From PALSA-968 sp964387075 (GTDB lineage Bacteria; Bacteroidota; Bacteroidia; B-17B0; Aurantibacillaceae), in NCBI GenBank assembly GCA_964387075.1, contig CAYLVB010000005.1, positions 124,001-188,000 of the forward strand: 64,000 bases of DNA, written 5' to 3'. Below are positions 36,376 to 43,231 of this stretch, piece by piece. Both the position numbers and the translations under genes were made by a program. Every line of letters starts with the position of its first letter. Within the stretch, counting starts at the first letter, position 1. The notes below the pieces were generated by a model. It did not search any database. It was not told the DNA's origin and saw only the letters and a program-made list of their open reading frames with translations.

Positions 36376-37491
36376 CTATTTGAAACCTATCGCCGGATAG
36401 CCCACCCAATGCCTTAACTTAGCCGGAGCGGTAACTCCCATGCCACCAAGATCCTCGACAGGAATATGCTTATTGCTCAAACTCGTCTCGTAGCCCAACA
36501 CTTTTCCTGCAAGCGGTTTCTTCAGTTTCAAAATACTGCTTAAATAATAACTTGTGTAAAGTCCAAAAGGCACCGAATACCTCCCGCACCAGGTCCAGAT
36601 ATATTCTTTGTGATCGCTTTCCTTCACCGTGTATCTTGTAAACTTAAAGATCTTATCTTCTGTAAGTGGACCTTCAAAACAAGTATTCATTATTTCCTTT
36701 TCATGCCTCACGGCTTTTTTGTAACCCGTGCTGTCAGGACCATAAAATGCAAAATCCTCCCCGCCCCAGTCCTGGTCGCCGTAATGCACCGCATCGGCCG
36801 ATATGACCATAGAAACATCGTAACCCCATTTCTGTTTTTTCTTTTCCATTACGGTAGCGATGGCTTTGGCCAGCGGGCCGGCCAATTGTTCCATACGCTC
36901 GTAATTCATGTAAGGAATAAGAATGGGAATGATCTCTACTTTGCGACTCCAGGTGCTTTTGTTGTAGTGTTGCAGGAAAGGGATCTCCGCCTCCAGCGAC
37001 TGTTCCATTTTGTGCATGCTGTCGTTCACTTCGTAGGTTTGGGTGCTGTCGATCATCTTCGGAAGCAGGGCAATGATCTCATCGCGCATCTCCGAAACTT
37101 TCACAGGACCATATGGACCGCTCCAGTGCGTGTAGCTTTCGAAGATCAATTTGTTCTCTAAGTTTAGATGTTTCGCTTTGTGTGCAACGCCGATAAGAAT
37201 TACAGTTTTGGCATGCACATTCTGCAAAGCGAGCGGATACATGTAACCCGTGTACTTGTAATCATCATGCGGAGCGATCACGGTTTTGAATTCTGTTTCC
37301 AGCCCCACACCTGCTTTGAGTCTTGTGTTGCGCAATTTTTTTTCCTGCGTACGCATGATACGTCGCATCACCGAGTCCATCTGCGCCTGCGTGTGCGCGA
37401 AGCCGATGGTGTCTGCAAGCGGACGGAGTTTCATTTCCTGGGAAATGGCTCCGGAGAAACTGAATAGCAATAGGACTGCGACGAACCTCAT
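36376..37491 (-). CDS. Secreted MEMO-family (AmmeMemoRadiSam protein B-like) protein
   Basis: 371 aa with a signal peptide (MRFVAVLLLFSFSGAIS). The body matches the MEMO fold, related to class III extradiol dioxygenases: APHDDYKYTG (metal-ligand-type histidine), LIGVAHKA, EQSLEAEIPFLQHY, IISADAVHYGDQDWGG-like segment and TWCGRYSVPFGLYTSYYL. MEMO proteins often occur with AMMECR1 and a radical SAM protein, but neither is adjacent here, and cytosolic location is the norm, so an exported version is unusual. The biochemical role of the family is unsettled. Confidence 0.85.
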   Translation of the reverse strand: MRFVAVLLLFSFSGAISQEMKLRPLADTIGFAHTQAQMDSVMRRIMRTQEKKLRNTRLKAGVGLETEFKTVIAPHDDYKYTGYMYPLALQNVHAKTVILIGVAHKAKHLNLENKLIFESYTHWSGPYGPVKVSEMRDEIIALLPKMIDSTQTYEVNDSMHKMEQSLEAEIPFLQHYNKSTWSRKVEIIPILIPYMNYERMEQLAGPLAKAIATVMEKKKQKWGYDVSMVISADAVHYGDQDWGGEDFAFYGPDSTGYKKAVRHEKEIMNTCFEGPLTEDKIFKFTRYTVKESDHKEYIWTWCGRYSVPFGLYTSYYLSSILKLKKPLAGKVLGYETSLSNKHIPVEDLGGMGVTAPAKLRHWVGYPAIGFK

Positions 37492-37535
37492 GGGTTGCTA
37501 AACTACGATATTTTTTCACTAAACAGGCTTTGGCC

Positions 37536-37680
37536 AGCAGCCGAAACCGCAGAGGGAACAGCCGAGTAGGCACAGAGAAAACAGCCGAGGAACAGCCAGA
37601 ACTCCAATATGTAGAATTTACCTTTCTCCGTGTCCTCTGTGGGCTGTTTTCCCGGCTGCTCTCTCTGTGGTTCCTGTTGC
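37536..37680. repeat. CAGCCG/ACAGAG inverted repeat upstream of ribBA
   Basis: Left arm (AGCCGAAACCGCAGAGGGAA from 37539) and right arm (CTCTCTCTGTGGTTCC, 37659-37674, and CCTCTGTGGGCTGTTTTC before it) pair imperfectly. A solo half (AACAGCCGAAACCACAGAGA...) occurs at 40768-40795. The open frame running through it into ribBA is not coding. Confidence 0.6.
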
Positions 37681-37712
37681 TTTTCGTATGCCCGAAAACG
37701 TCGGTATTTTCT

Positions 37713-37720
37713 TATCTTTG
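37713..37720 (+). promoter_or_regulatory. -7 box TATCTTTG before ribBA
   Basis: Exact TAnnTTTG match ending 4 nt before the ATG at 37725. No FMN riboswitch (RFN element) is recognisable upstream. Confidence 0.55.
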
Positions 37721-37724
37721 TATC

Positions 37725-38936
37725 ATGGAATTCAAGTTGAACAAGATCGAAGAAGCCATCGCCGATATCAAAGCCGGCAAGGTGGTGATTGTGGTGGACG
37801 ACGAGGATCGCGAGAACGAGGGTGATTTTTTAACCGCCGCGCGCAACGTTACGCCCGAGGTGATCAATTTCATGGCCACGCATGGTCGTGGTTTGATCTG
37901 TGCCGCTGTTACAGAAGAGCGCGCGAAAGAACTGCAGCTTGAATTGATGGTGAACAAGAACACCTCTGCGCACGAAACCGCTTTTACTGTTTCTATTGAT
38001 CTTTTAGGATTTGGTTGCTCTACCGGAATTTCTGCTTCCGATCGCGCGAAAACCATACAAGCATTAATTAACCCCGAGATGAAGCCGCAGAACTTCGGCC
38101 GACCCGGACATATTTTTCCTTTGATCGCAAAAACGGGCGGAGTACTTCGTCGCACCGGACATACCGAAGCTACTATTGACTTAGCGAAACTCGCGGGCTT
38201 TGAGCCTTGCGGTGCTTTGGTGGAGATCATGAACGAGGACGGCACCATGGCGCGCCTGCCCGATCTTTTAAAAATTGCGGAGAAATTTGATCTGAAAGTT
38301 GTTTCTATAAAAGACCTCATTGCTTATCGTTTAAAACACGAGAGCATCATTGAGAAACAAGTGGAGATCGATCTTCCTACCCAATGGGGCGATTTTAAAC
38401 TGGTAGCGTTCAAACAAACTACAACCGGCTTCGAACACCTGGCCATTTACAAAGGCGAGTGGCAAAAAGAAGAACCCATTTTAGTACGCGTGCACTCTTC
38501 TTGTTTAACCGGCGACGTGTTCGGGAGCTGCCGCTGCGATTGTGGTCCGCAACTGCACCGTGCTTTAGAGATGATAGAGAAAGAAGGCAAAGGCGTTCTG
38601 GTTTACATGAACCAGGAAGGTCGCGGCATTGGATTACTGAACAAATTACAAGCTTATAAATTGCAGGAGCAAGGGTTAGACACAGTTGAGGCCAATGTGA
38701 AACTTGGTTTTAAACCCGATGAAAGAGATTACGGTGTAGGCGCTCAAATTCTCCGCAGCCTGGGCGTTTGCAAAATAAAGCTCATGACCAACAACCCCAA
38801 AAAGCGCGCAGGCCTTATTGGGTACGGCCTTGAGATCGTAGAAAATGTTGCCCTTGAAATTAAAGGCAATGCTCACAATACTTCTTACCTCCAAACCAAG
38901 AAGTACAAACTGGGGCATGATCTGAAGTTGGAGTAA
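37725..38936 (+). CDS. ribBA: Bifunctional 3,4-dihydroxy-2-butanone-4-phosphate synthase / GTP cyclohydrolase II
   Basis: Makes both precursors of riboflavin: DHBP from ribulose 5-phosphate and the diaminopyrimidine from GTP. 403 aa. RibB half (about 1-205) shows DDEDRENEGDF, THGRGLICAAV and RTGHTEATIDLAKLAG; RibA half (about 210-403) shows the zinc cysteines in SSCLTGDVFGSCRCDCG, NQEGRGIGLLNKLQAY and TNNPKKRAGL. The ATG 37725 gives the standard N-terminus; the 65 extra upstream codons come from the repeat. The OmpA-like gene follows after 7 nt. Confidence 0.96.
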   Translation: MEFKLNKIEEAIADIKAGKVVIVVDDEDRENEGDFLTAARNVTPEVINFMATHGRGLICAAVTEERAKELQLELMVNKNTSAHETAFTVSIDLLGFGCSTGISASDRAKTIQALINPEMKPQNFGRPGHIFPLIAKTGGVLRRTGHTEATIDLAKLAGFEPCGALVEIMNEDGTMARLPDLLKIAEKFDLKVVSIKDLIAYRLKHESIIEKQVEIDLPTQWGDFKLVAFKQTTTGFEHLAIYKGEWQKEEPILVRVHSSCLTGDVFGSCRCDCGPQLHRALEMIEKEGKGVLVYMNQEGRGIGLLNKLQAYKLQEQGLDTVEANVKLGFKPDERDYGVGAQILRSLGVCKIKLMTNNPKKRAGLIGYGLEIVENVALEIKGNAHNTSYLQTKKYKLGHDLKLE

Positions 38937-38943
38937 ATTTTTC

Positions 38944-39423
38944 ATGAGAAATTTTCTTTTTGGTTTTCTACTACTACTCGCATGCAATTTGTTTGCACAA
39001 AAAACATTTACATTTTTAGATAGCACTTTTTCATACGGTCAATTGTTTAGAACATATCGCTTAACATTTGAGTTGAACAAAGCCACCTTCAAGGCGGAAA
39101 GTTACCCTCACTTAGATAGTCTTGCTGAATTTCTGTCAAGGAATAAAAATCTTACAATTGAGGTGCAGAATCATTGTGATTCAAGGTATTCTGATAAAAT
39201 GTCAATGTGTTGGACCTGCGCCAGGGCACAGGCAATTGTTGATTATTTAGTATCAAAGGGAATTACAAAAGAAAGACTAATTTCAAAAGGTTTTAATGAT
39301 AATAAATTATTGATTCCCGATTCTCAAATAAAAAAAGCGAAAACAAAAAATGAGAAGGAAGCACTTCACGCGTTAAACAGACGCACGGAATATAAAATAC
39401 TAAGTACAGATTTTAAACAATAG
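38944..39423 (+). CDS. OmpA-domain envelope protein
   Basis: 159 aa: signal peptide (MRNFLFGFLLLLACNLFA) and one OmpA C-terminal domain that binds peptidoglycan (FELNKATFKAESYPHLDSLAEFL, NHCDSR with the diaminopimelate-binding Asp and Arg region, ARAQAIVDYLVSKGI, ISKGFND, NRRTEYKIL). The usual LSxxRA segment is replaced by MCWTCARAQ, giving an unusual CxxC pair plus the Cys in NHCDSR. The base composition is noticeably more AT-rich than ribBA just upstream, a possible sign of transfer. Only 7 nt from ribBA. Confidence 0.88.
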   Translation: MRNFLFGFLLLLACNLFAQKTFTFLDSTFSYGQLFRTYRLTFELNKATFKAESYPHLDSLAEFLSRNKNLTIEVQNHCDSRYSDKMSMCWTCARAQAIVDYLVSKGITKERLISKGFNDNKLLIPDSQIKKAKTKNEKEALHALNRRTEYKILSTDFKQ

Positions 39424-39429
39424 CTTTCA

Positions 39430-39488
39430 TTACTTCCCCAAAAACTCCCCGTCCAAAACAAAGCTTAACTCTATCTTTAGAACGGGTC
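39430..39488 (-). pseudogene. Decayed 3' end of a second cupin gene
   Basis: Reading the minus strand, about 59 nt encode TRSKDRVKL and, after a frameshift, FVLDGEFLGK and a stop. The intact cupin gene at 40380-40721 ends SSKDGVKLLVLDGEFLG. DNA identity covers the CCCCAAAAACTCCCC and ATCTTTAGAA blocks with a net 2-nt gap. Similarity stops sharply near 39488. It is on the same strand as the intact cupin gene, and the Bro-N gene lies between the two. Confidence 0.7.
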
Positions 39489-39510
39489 TAGGCCAACCTG
39501 CAATTATTAT

Positions 39511-39518
39511 TAAATTTG
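39511..39518 (+). promoter_or_regulatory. -7 box TAAATTTG before the Bro-N gene
   Basis: Exact TAnnTTTG match ending 4 nt before the ATG at 39523. Confidence 0.5.
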
Positions 39519-39522
39519 CTAC

Positions 39523-40365
39523 ATGAGCGGCATTAAATTATTTCAAAGCAAACAGATACGATCTATTTGGAATGAACTTGATCAGAAATGGTATTTCTCT
39601 GTTCAAGACGTTGTTGAGGTGCTTACAGACAGCACGGATGTTAAACAATACATAAAAAAGATGTTAAGCCGGGATGAACTGCTTAAAACCAACTGGGGTA
39701 CAATTTGTACCCTGGTTGAAATGGAAGCTGCAGATGGCAAGAAACGTAAAGTACAAGCGTCTGATACTAAAGGGCTTTTGCGTATCATCCAGTCTATTCC
39801 TTCACCCAAAGCTGAGCCATTTAAACTTTGGCTGGCACAAGTGGGTTCAGACAGGTTAGATGAGATCGAAAATCCTGAATTAGCAACGCAAAGAACAAGA
39901 GAACTCTATAAACTCAAAGGTTACCCGGACGACTGGATCGAAAAACGGATGCGTAGTATCGCAATACGGGAAGAGCTGACAGATGAATGGAAGACAAGAG
40001 GTGTGAAGGAACAAAAAGAATACGCCATACTTACGGCAGAGATCTCAAAAGCGACTTTTGGCTTAACACCGTCGGAATACAAAAAAGTAAAAAGTCTAAA
40101 AAGTCAAAACCTTAGAGATCACATGACCGATCTTGAATTAATTTTTTCTATGCTTGGCGAAGCTTCGACAACCGCTATTGTAAAAACCCAGAACCCCGTC
40201 GGGTTCACCGAAAACCGCAAGGTCGCGAGGCAAGGCGGAAAAATTGCCGGCGACGCCAGAAAAGCTTTAGAAATAAAAACGGGAGAAAGAGTTGTTTCGA
40301 AAAAGAATTATTTGACCAAGGTAAAGGCAACTAGCCAATTAACTAAAGGCAAAAGAAAAAAATAG
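39523..40365 (+). CDS. Bro-N domain (phage antirepressor-like) protein
   Basis: 280 aa. Residues about 3-110 form a Bro-N DNA-binding-type domain (IRSIWNELDQKWYFSVQDVVEVL, ASDTKGLLRIIQSIPSPKAEPFKLWLAQVG). The C-terminal part (about 115-275) is the region seen in stand-alone chromosomal Bro proteins of Bacteroidota (LYKLKGYPDDWIEKRMRSI, LRDHMTDLELIFSMLGEA, ARQGGKIAGDARKALE, KTGERVVSKKNYL). The role is unknown; the domain comes from viruses and phages. No other phage gene is nearby, but the gene sits between an intact cupin gene and a duplicated, broken piece of its 3' end, which suggests a past insertion. Confidence 0.88.
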   Translation: MSGIKLFQSKQIRSIWNELDQKWYFSVQDVVEVLTDSTDVKQYIKKMLSRDELLKTNWGTICTLVEMEAADGKKRKVQASDTKGLLRIIQSIPSPKAEPFKLWLAQVGSDRLDEIENPELATQRTRELYKLKGYPDDWIEKRMRSIAIREELTDEWKTRGVKEQKEYAILTAEISKATFGLTPSEYKKVKSLKSQNLRDHMTDLELIFSMLGEASTTAIVKTQNPVGFTENRKVARQGGKIAGDARKALEIKTGERVVSKKNYLTKVKATSQLTKGKRKK

Positions 40366-40379
40366 AGCGCCTGATCGCT

Positions 40380-40721
40380 TCACCCCAAAAACTCCCCATC
40401 CAGCACTAACAACTTCACGCCATCTTTAGAAGAGGTGCGGTGCGAGCTTAAGTTATCAGAAACATTATAGGTCATTCCTTTTTTAAGTGTATGAATGCTG
40501 CCATCAGCCAGCTCCGTGTCCATCTCGCCTTCTATGCAGTATATGATGTGTCCCTTCTCGCACCAATGATCGGCTTTGTAATTGGCCGAGTATTCCACCA
40601 TGCGCACGCGCAGTCCGCCAAAATTTTGTGTCCTCCATGTGGCGCTACCGGTTTCGCCTTGGTGCGTTTCGGCCGGTATCTTGCTCCAGTCGGTTAGTTG
40701 GAAGGGGATGTTGCTGCTCAT
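40380..40721 (-). CDS. DHCW-motif cupin-fold protein
   Basis: 113 aa single cupin domain: WRTQNFGGLRVRMVEYS, the family's DHWC/DHCW-type motif in YKADHWCEKGHIIYCIEGE, then LKKGMTYNVSDN and a C-terminus VLDGEFLG. The His-Trp-Cys segment replaces the usual GxxxxHxH metal site of cupins, so metal binding is uncertain. Probably cytosolic; function unknown. Its stop is 14 nt from the stop of the convergent Bro-N gene and its 3' end is duplicated at 39430-39488. Confidence 0.85.
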   Translation of the reverse strand: MSSNIPFQLTDWSKIPAETHQGETGSATWRTQNFGGLRVRMVEYSANYKADHWCEKGHIIYCIEGEMDTELADGSIHTLKKGMTYNVSDNLSSHRTSSKDGVKLLVLDGEFLG

Positions 40722-40767
40722 GAAGTAAAGTTAAACAATCCGCTTATACTTAGGACAGACTTTTCCT

Positions 40768-41146
40768 AACAGCCGAAACCACAGAGAGAGCAGCCATCCC
40801 GATAGCTATCGGGATGATTTTTTGCCTGCCCCGAACCGTAGTTTTGTTTCGGGGGTTCTTTTTCATCAAGGAAAAAGAACGTGTAAGGCTGCTTGCTTAC
40901 AGATCACACTCCAGAGGAAAATGCCATCGTTTAGGAAAGCCCATGACGCTGGTCAGGCATCGCATAAACAGCCTCTTCTTCCAGAGAAACACTTTCCTCC
41001 GATCTCCTCCCCCTGTCCTTCGGACATCCCCCTCCGGCGGGGGACAAGCAGCCAGGTGAACAGCCAAAAAAGTGAAATTGAAAATTTAAAAAGTAAAATT
41101 GAAAAGGGCTTGCCAGATTTTAAATGTCAAATTATCAATTTTACAT
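40768..41146. repeat. Mosaic of five intergenic repeat types in a 446-nt gap
   Basis: Between the cupin and gamma-CA genes no real gene is visible; the overlapping plus-strand frames have no family features. In order: a half copy of the CAGCCG/ACAGAG repeat (40768-40795); a perfect 22-bp palindrome beginning CATCCCGATAG (40795-40816); a CCCCGAA/TTCGGGG hairpin (40829-40854); a perfect 10-bp hairpin GTTCTTTTTC/GAAAAAGAAC (40855-40880); TGTCC-TTC-GGACA (41014-41026) next to CCCCC/GGGGG (41028-41043); and an AT-rich AATTGAAAATTT repeat (41071-41146). Confidence 0.75.
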
Positions 41147-41167
41147 CTTTATTCGGGTTCGGAGTCG

Positions 41168-41755
41168 CTACGTTTTTTTCCAGGTCTTATAGATGTCTTG
41201 CTGCTTCGGACGATTCGGTTCGATCTCTCTCAATGGCTCGCATTGCTTAAAAGTAGCGTAAAGCTCTGCAGGAAGTTGCTGGTACAGTTTGGTGCCGGCG
41301 GTTTTCCAGGCCAGCATCTCATCACTTACGTCTTTTATTATTTTGGCGGGATTGCCCACCACGATCTTTCTTTCTGGGATTTTCATTTCGGCAGGCACGA
41401 AGGCAAGCGAGCCGATGATGCAGCCATCGCCTACTTCAACGTCGTCCATCAAAACGGCATTCATTCCAACCAACACATTCCTTCCAACAGTAGCCCCATG
41501 CACTATAGCCCCATGCCCAATATGCGCCGACTCCTTTAATATAACGGTAGTACCGGGGAACATATGGATGGTGCAGTTCTCCTGCACATTGCAGCCGTCC
41601 TCAATAATGATCTGTCCCCAGTCGCCCCTGATGGCAGCTCCGGGGCCAACGTACACGTTCTTACCTATAATAACGTTACCGGTAACGGCTGCCTGGGGGT
41701 GTATAAAAGAAGAGGGGTGTATGACAGGTTTATAACCCTGAAATTCGTAGATCAT
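41168..41755 (-). CDS. Gamma-carbonic-anhydrase-like hexapeptide-repeat protein (PaaY/CaiE type)
   Basis: 195 aa left-handed beta-helix trimer protein. Hexapeptide turns run through GNVIIGKNVYVGPGAAIRGDWGQIIIEDGCNVQENC, with the zinc histidines of gamma-CAs in TIHMFPG and HIGHGAIVHGATVG. The C-terminal helix (about 150-195) and length match PaaY/CaiE proteins rather than the shorter CamH. PaaY is a thioesterase in phenylacetate degradation, CaiE belongs to carnitine metabolism, and neither pathway is present nearby, so the substrate is open. Confidence 0.88.
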   Translation of the reverse strand: MIYEFQGYKPVIHPSSFIHPQAAVTGNVIIGKNVYVGPGAAIRGDWGQIIIEDGCNVQENCTIHMFPGTTVILKESAHIGHGAIVHGATVGRNVLVGMNAVLMDDVEVGDGCIIGSLAFVPAEMKIPERKIVVGNPAKIIKDVSDEMLAWKTAGTKLYQQLPAELYATFKQCEPLREIEPNRPKQQDIYKTWKKT

Positions 41756-41808
41756 GGCACAAAAATCGGCTAAAAACCTGATTTTTAATGAATTTTGTCT
41801 TAAAATTT

Positions 41809-41837
41809 TTGATATTTAAATAAAAGGCATATCTTTG
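41809..41837 (+). promoter_or_regulatory. Promoter of the HU-TPR-COX24-rng cluster
   Basis: TTG (41809-41811), 18-nt spacer, TATCTTTG (41830-41837). This is the clearest match in the window to the Bacteroidota primary promoter. It leaves a leader of roughly 30 nt before the HU ATG at 41873. Confidence 0.7.
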
Positions 41838-41872
41838 CAGTCCGTTAATAAGTTGATTTTAAATTTTATACG

Positions 41873-42175
41873 ATGACAAAAGCTGATATTGTAAACGAGA
41901 TCGCAGAGAAAACAGGCGTAGAACGCATGGTGGTTCTCAACACGATCGAATCATTTATGAAGGTGGTTAAGAACAACATGACACAGGGTAAGAATGTTTA
42001 CCTGCGTGGGTTCGGCACCTTCTTATGTAAGAAACGCGCCGCGAAGATCGGCCGTAACATCACTAAGAATGAAGCAGTTCATATTCCTGCTCATTACATT
42101 CCCGCGTTCAAACCGGCTAAAACTTTTGCCGATAAGATCAAGAAGAACGTAAAGGTTGAAGAAAAAGGGGCTTAA
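41873..42175 (+). CDS. HU-family DNA-binding protein
   Basis: 100 aa nucleoid protein that bends DNA as a dimer. MTKADIVNEIAEKTGVER at the N-terminus, GKNVYLRGFGTF, and the arm region with RAAKIGRNITKNEAVHIPAH followed by IPAFKPAKTFADKIK. The arm carries the IGRNxxT-type sequence of canonical HU rather than IHF. The TPR gene follows after 6 nt. Confidence 0.96.
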   Translation: MTKADIVNEIAEKTGVERMVVLNTIESFMKVVKNNMTQGKNVYLRGFGTFLCKKRAAKIGRNITKNEAVHIPAHYIPAFKPAKTFADKIKKNVKVEEKGA

Positions 42176-42181
42176 GCTTAG

Positions 42182-43006
42182 ATGAATTCGTCCCGTAAGC
42201 TTCAACTCATCGTCATAGGATGTTCGATCTTACTTTTCGTTCTTTTATATTTTGCCAATAAAAAACCCGAAGCAAAGGTTTCGGAACTCCCGGATAAGCC
42301 CCAAGGCGAAACGGTTGACCTCAAAACCTTTGTAGACGCGCAGACCTCCACCATGCCCGACAGCCTTAAAAAGGCCTTCGCCGCGTTGGAGAAGAACAGC
42401 GCCGATACCAACGGTCTCAATAAGCTGGTGGATTTTTTCAGGGACGCGAAATTGATCGTTCCCGCCACGTACTATTACGAGAAAAAAGCCGCCCTTATCA
42501 ATACAGCCCAAAGCTGGCTGGCCGCGGGTAACCGCTACTTCTACGCTGTAGGTTATGTACGCGATAAGAACCAATCATTCGCCCTCTATCAAAACGCATC
42601 GCGCTGTTTTGAAAAAGCACTGGAGAAAGACCCCAAATTTACCGACGCTAAAATTCAGTTAGCTTCTGTGTACGTAGAGGGAAGTCCGGACCCCATGAAA
42701 GGTATCACCATGCTGAAGGAAATTGAAAAGACCGACAGCAGCAACGTACAGGTGCAAATGGTTTTGGGAGGATTCGCGGTAAAATCAGGACAGTTGGATA
42801 AAGCCGAGGCGCGCTATTTAAAGGTGCTGAAGCTGAAACCCGAATACCTGGAAGCGTACCTGTTCTTAGCGGATGTGTACGAGAAAAAAGGCGAAAAGGC
42901 AAAAACGATCGAGACACTCGAGAAATATATTAGTTTGACCCCCGACAAAGAGATCAGGGAGCAAATAAGAGGATATATTGAGCAATTAAAGAAAAATAAT
43001 GTTTAA
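42182..43006 (+). CDS. Membrane-anchored TPR protein
   Basis: 274 aa: a single N-terminal helix (about 7-24, LIVIGCSILLFVLLYFA), a short linker and about five TPR units (about 80-270; SFALYQNASRCFEKALEKDP, KAEARYLKVLKLKPEYLEAYLFLADVYEKKG). Such a protein between HU and RNase G is a recurrent gene order in Bacteroidota. It is likely a scaffold facing the periplasm; no partner is defined. Confidence 0.85.
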   Translation: MNSSRKLQLIVIGCSILLFVLLYFANKKPEAKVSELPDKPQGETVDLKTFVDAQTSTMPDSLKKAFAALEKNSADTNGLNKLVDFFRDAKLIVPATYYYEKKAALINTAQSWLAAGNRYFYAVGYVRDKNQSFALYQNASRCFEKALEKDPKFTDAKIQLASVYVEGSPDPMKGITMLKEIEKTDSSNVQVQMVLGGFAVKSGQLDKAEARYLKVLKLKPEYLEAYLFLADVYEKKGEKAKTIETLEKYISLTPDKEIREQIRGYIEQLKKNNV

Positions 43007-43050
43007 CCGTCGAGGTTCACAAAAAAGACTGAGACACAAATTAGAGACAA

Positions 43051-43140
43051 ATGCCAAGCGGAAAGAAAAGAAAACGCCATAAAATGGCCACCCATAAGCG
43101 TAAAAAACGCCTCCGGAAGAACCGTCACAAGAAGAAATAA
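43051..43140 (+). CDS. AURKAIP1/COX24-domain small basic protein (29 aa)
   Basis: A 29-codon gene below the size limit of most gene callers: MPSGKKRKRHKMATHKR continuing to KNRHKKK and TAA. More than half the residues are Lys, Arg or His. The sequence matches the short COX24/mS38-like proteins annotated across Bacteroidota, which are taken to be ribosome-associated by analogy to mitochondrial mS38. It sits between the TPR gene and rng, 44 nt after the TPR stop, the position it usually occupies. Confidence 0.88.
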   Translation: MPSGKKRKRHKMATHKRKKRLRKNRHKKK

Positions 43141-43231
43141 CGGTTTCACTTAATTTATTATGTACACTTTGCCGTAAGAGGGAGATCCACTCTTCGGCTA
43201 CGTGTATTTACCGAACACAAAATTTACAATC

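Noticed and set aside
37492..37724. FMN riboswitch upstream of ribBA
   Set aside because: None of the conserved RFN segments (such as the GGGGCGGGGC-type and CCCCACCGG-type blocks) is present; the gap holds an inverted repeat and a promoter box. The same is true upstream of ribE.
39523..40365. Prophage or integrated element around the Bro-N gene
   Set aside because: No integrase, terminase, capsid or other phage gene flanks it; only a single gene with a duplicated neighbour fragment is seen.
40814..41250. Small genes in the cupin to gamma-CA gap
   Set aside because: The frames run through several hairpins and repeats, have no signal peptide or known domain, and overlap the end of the gamma-CA gene.
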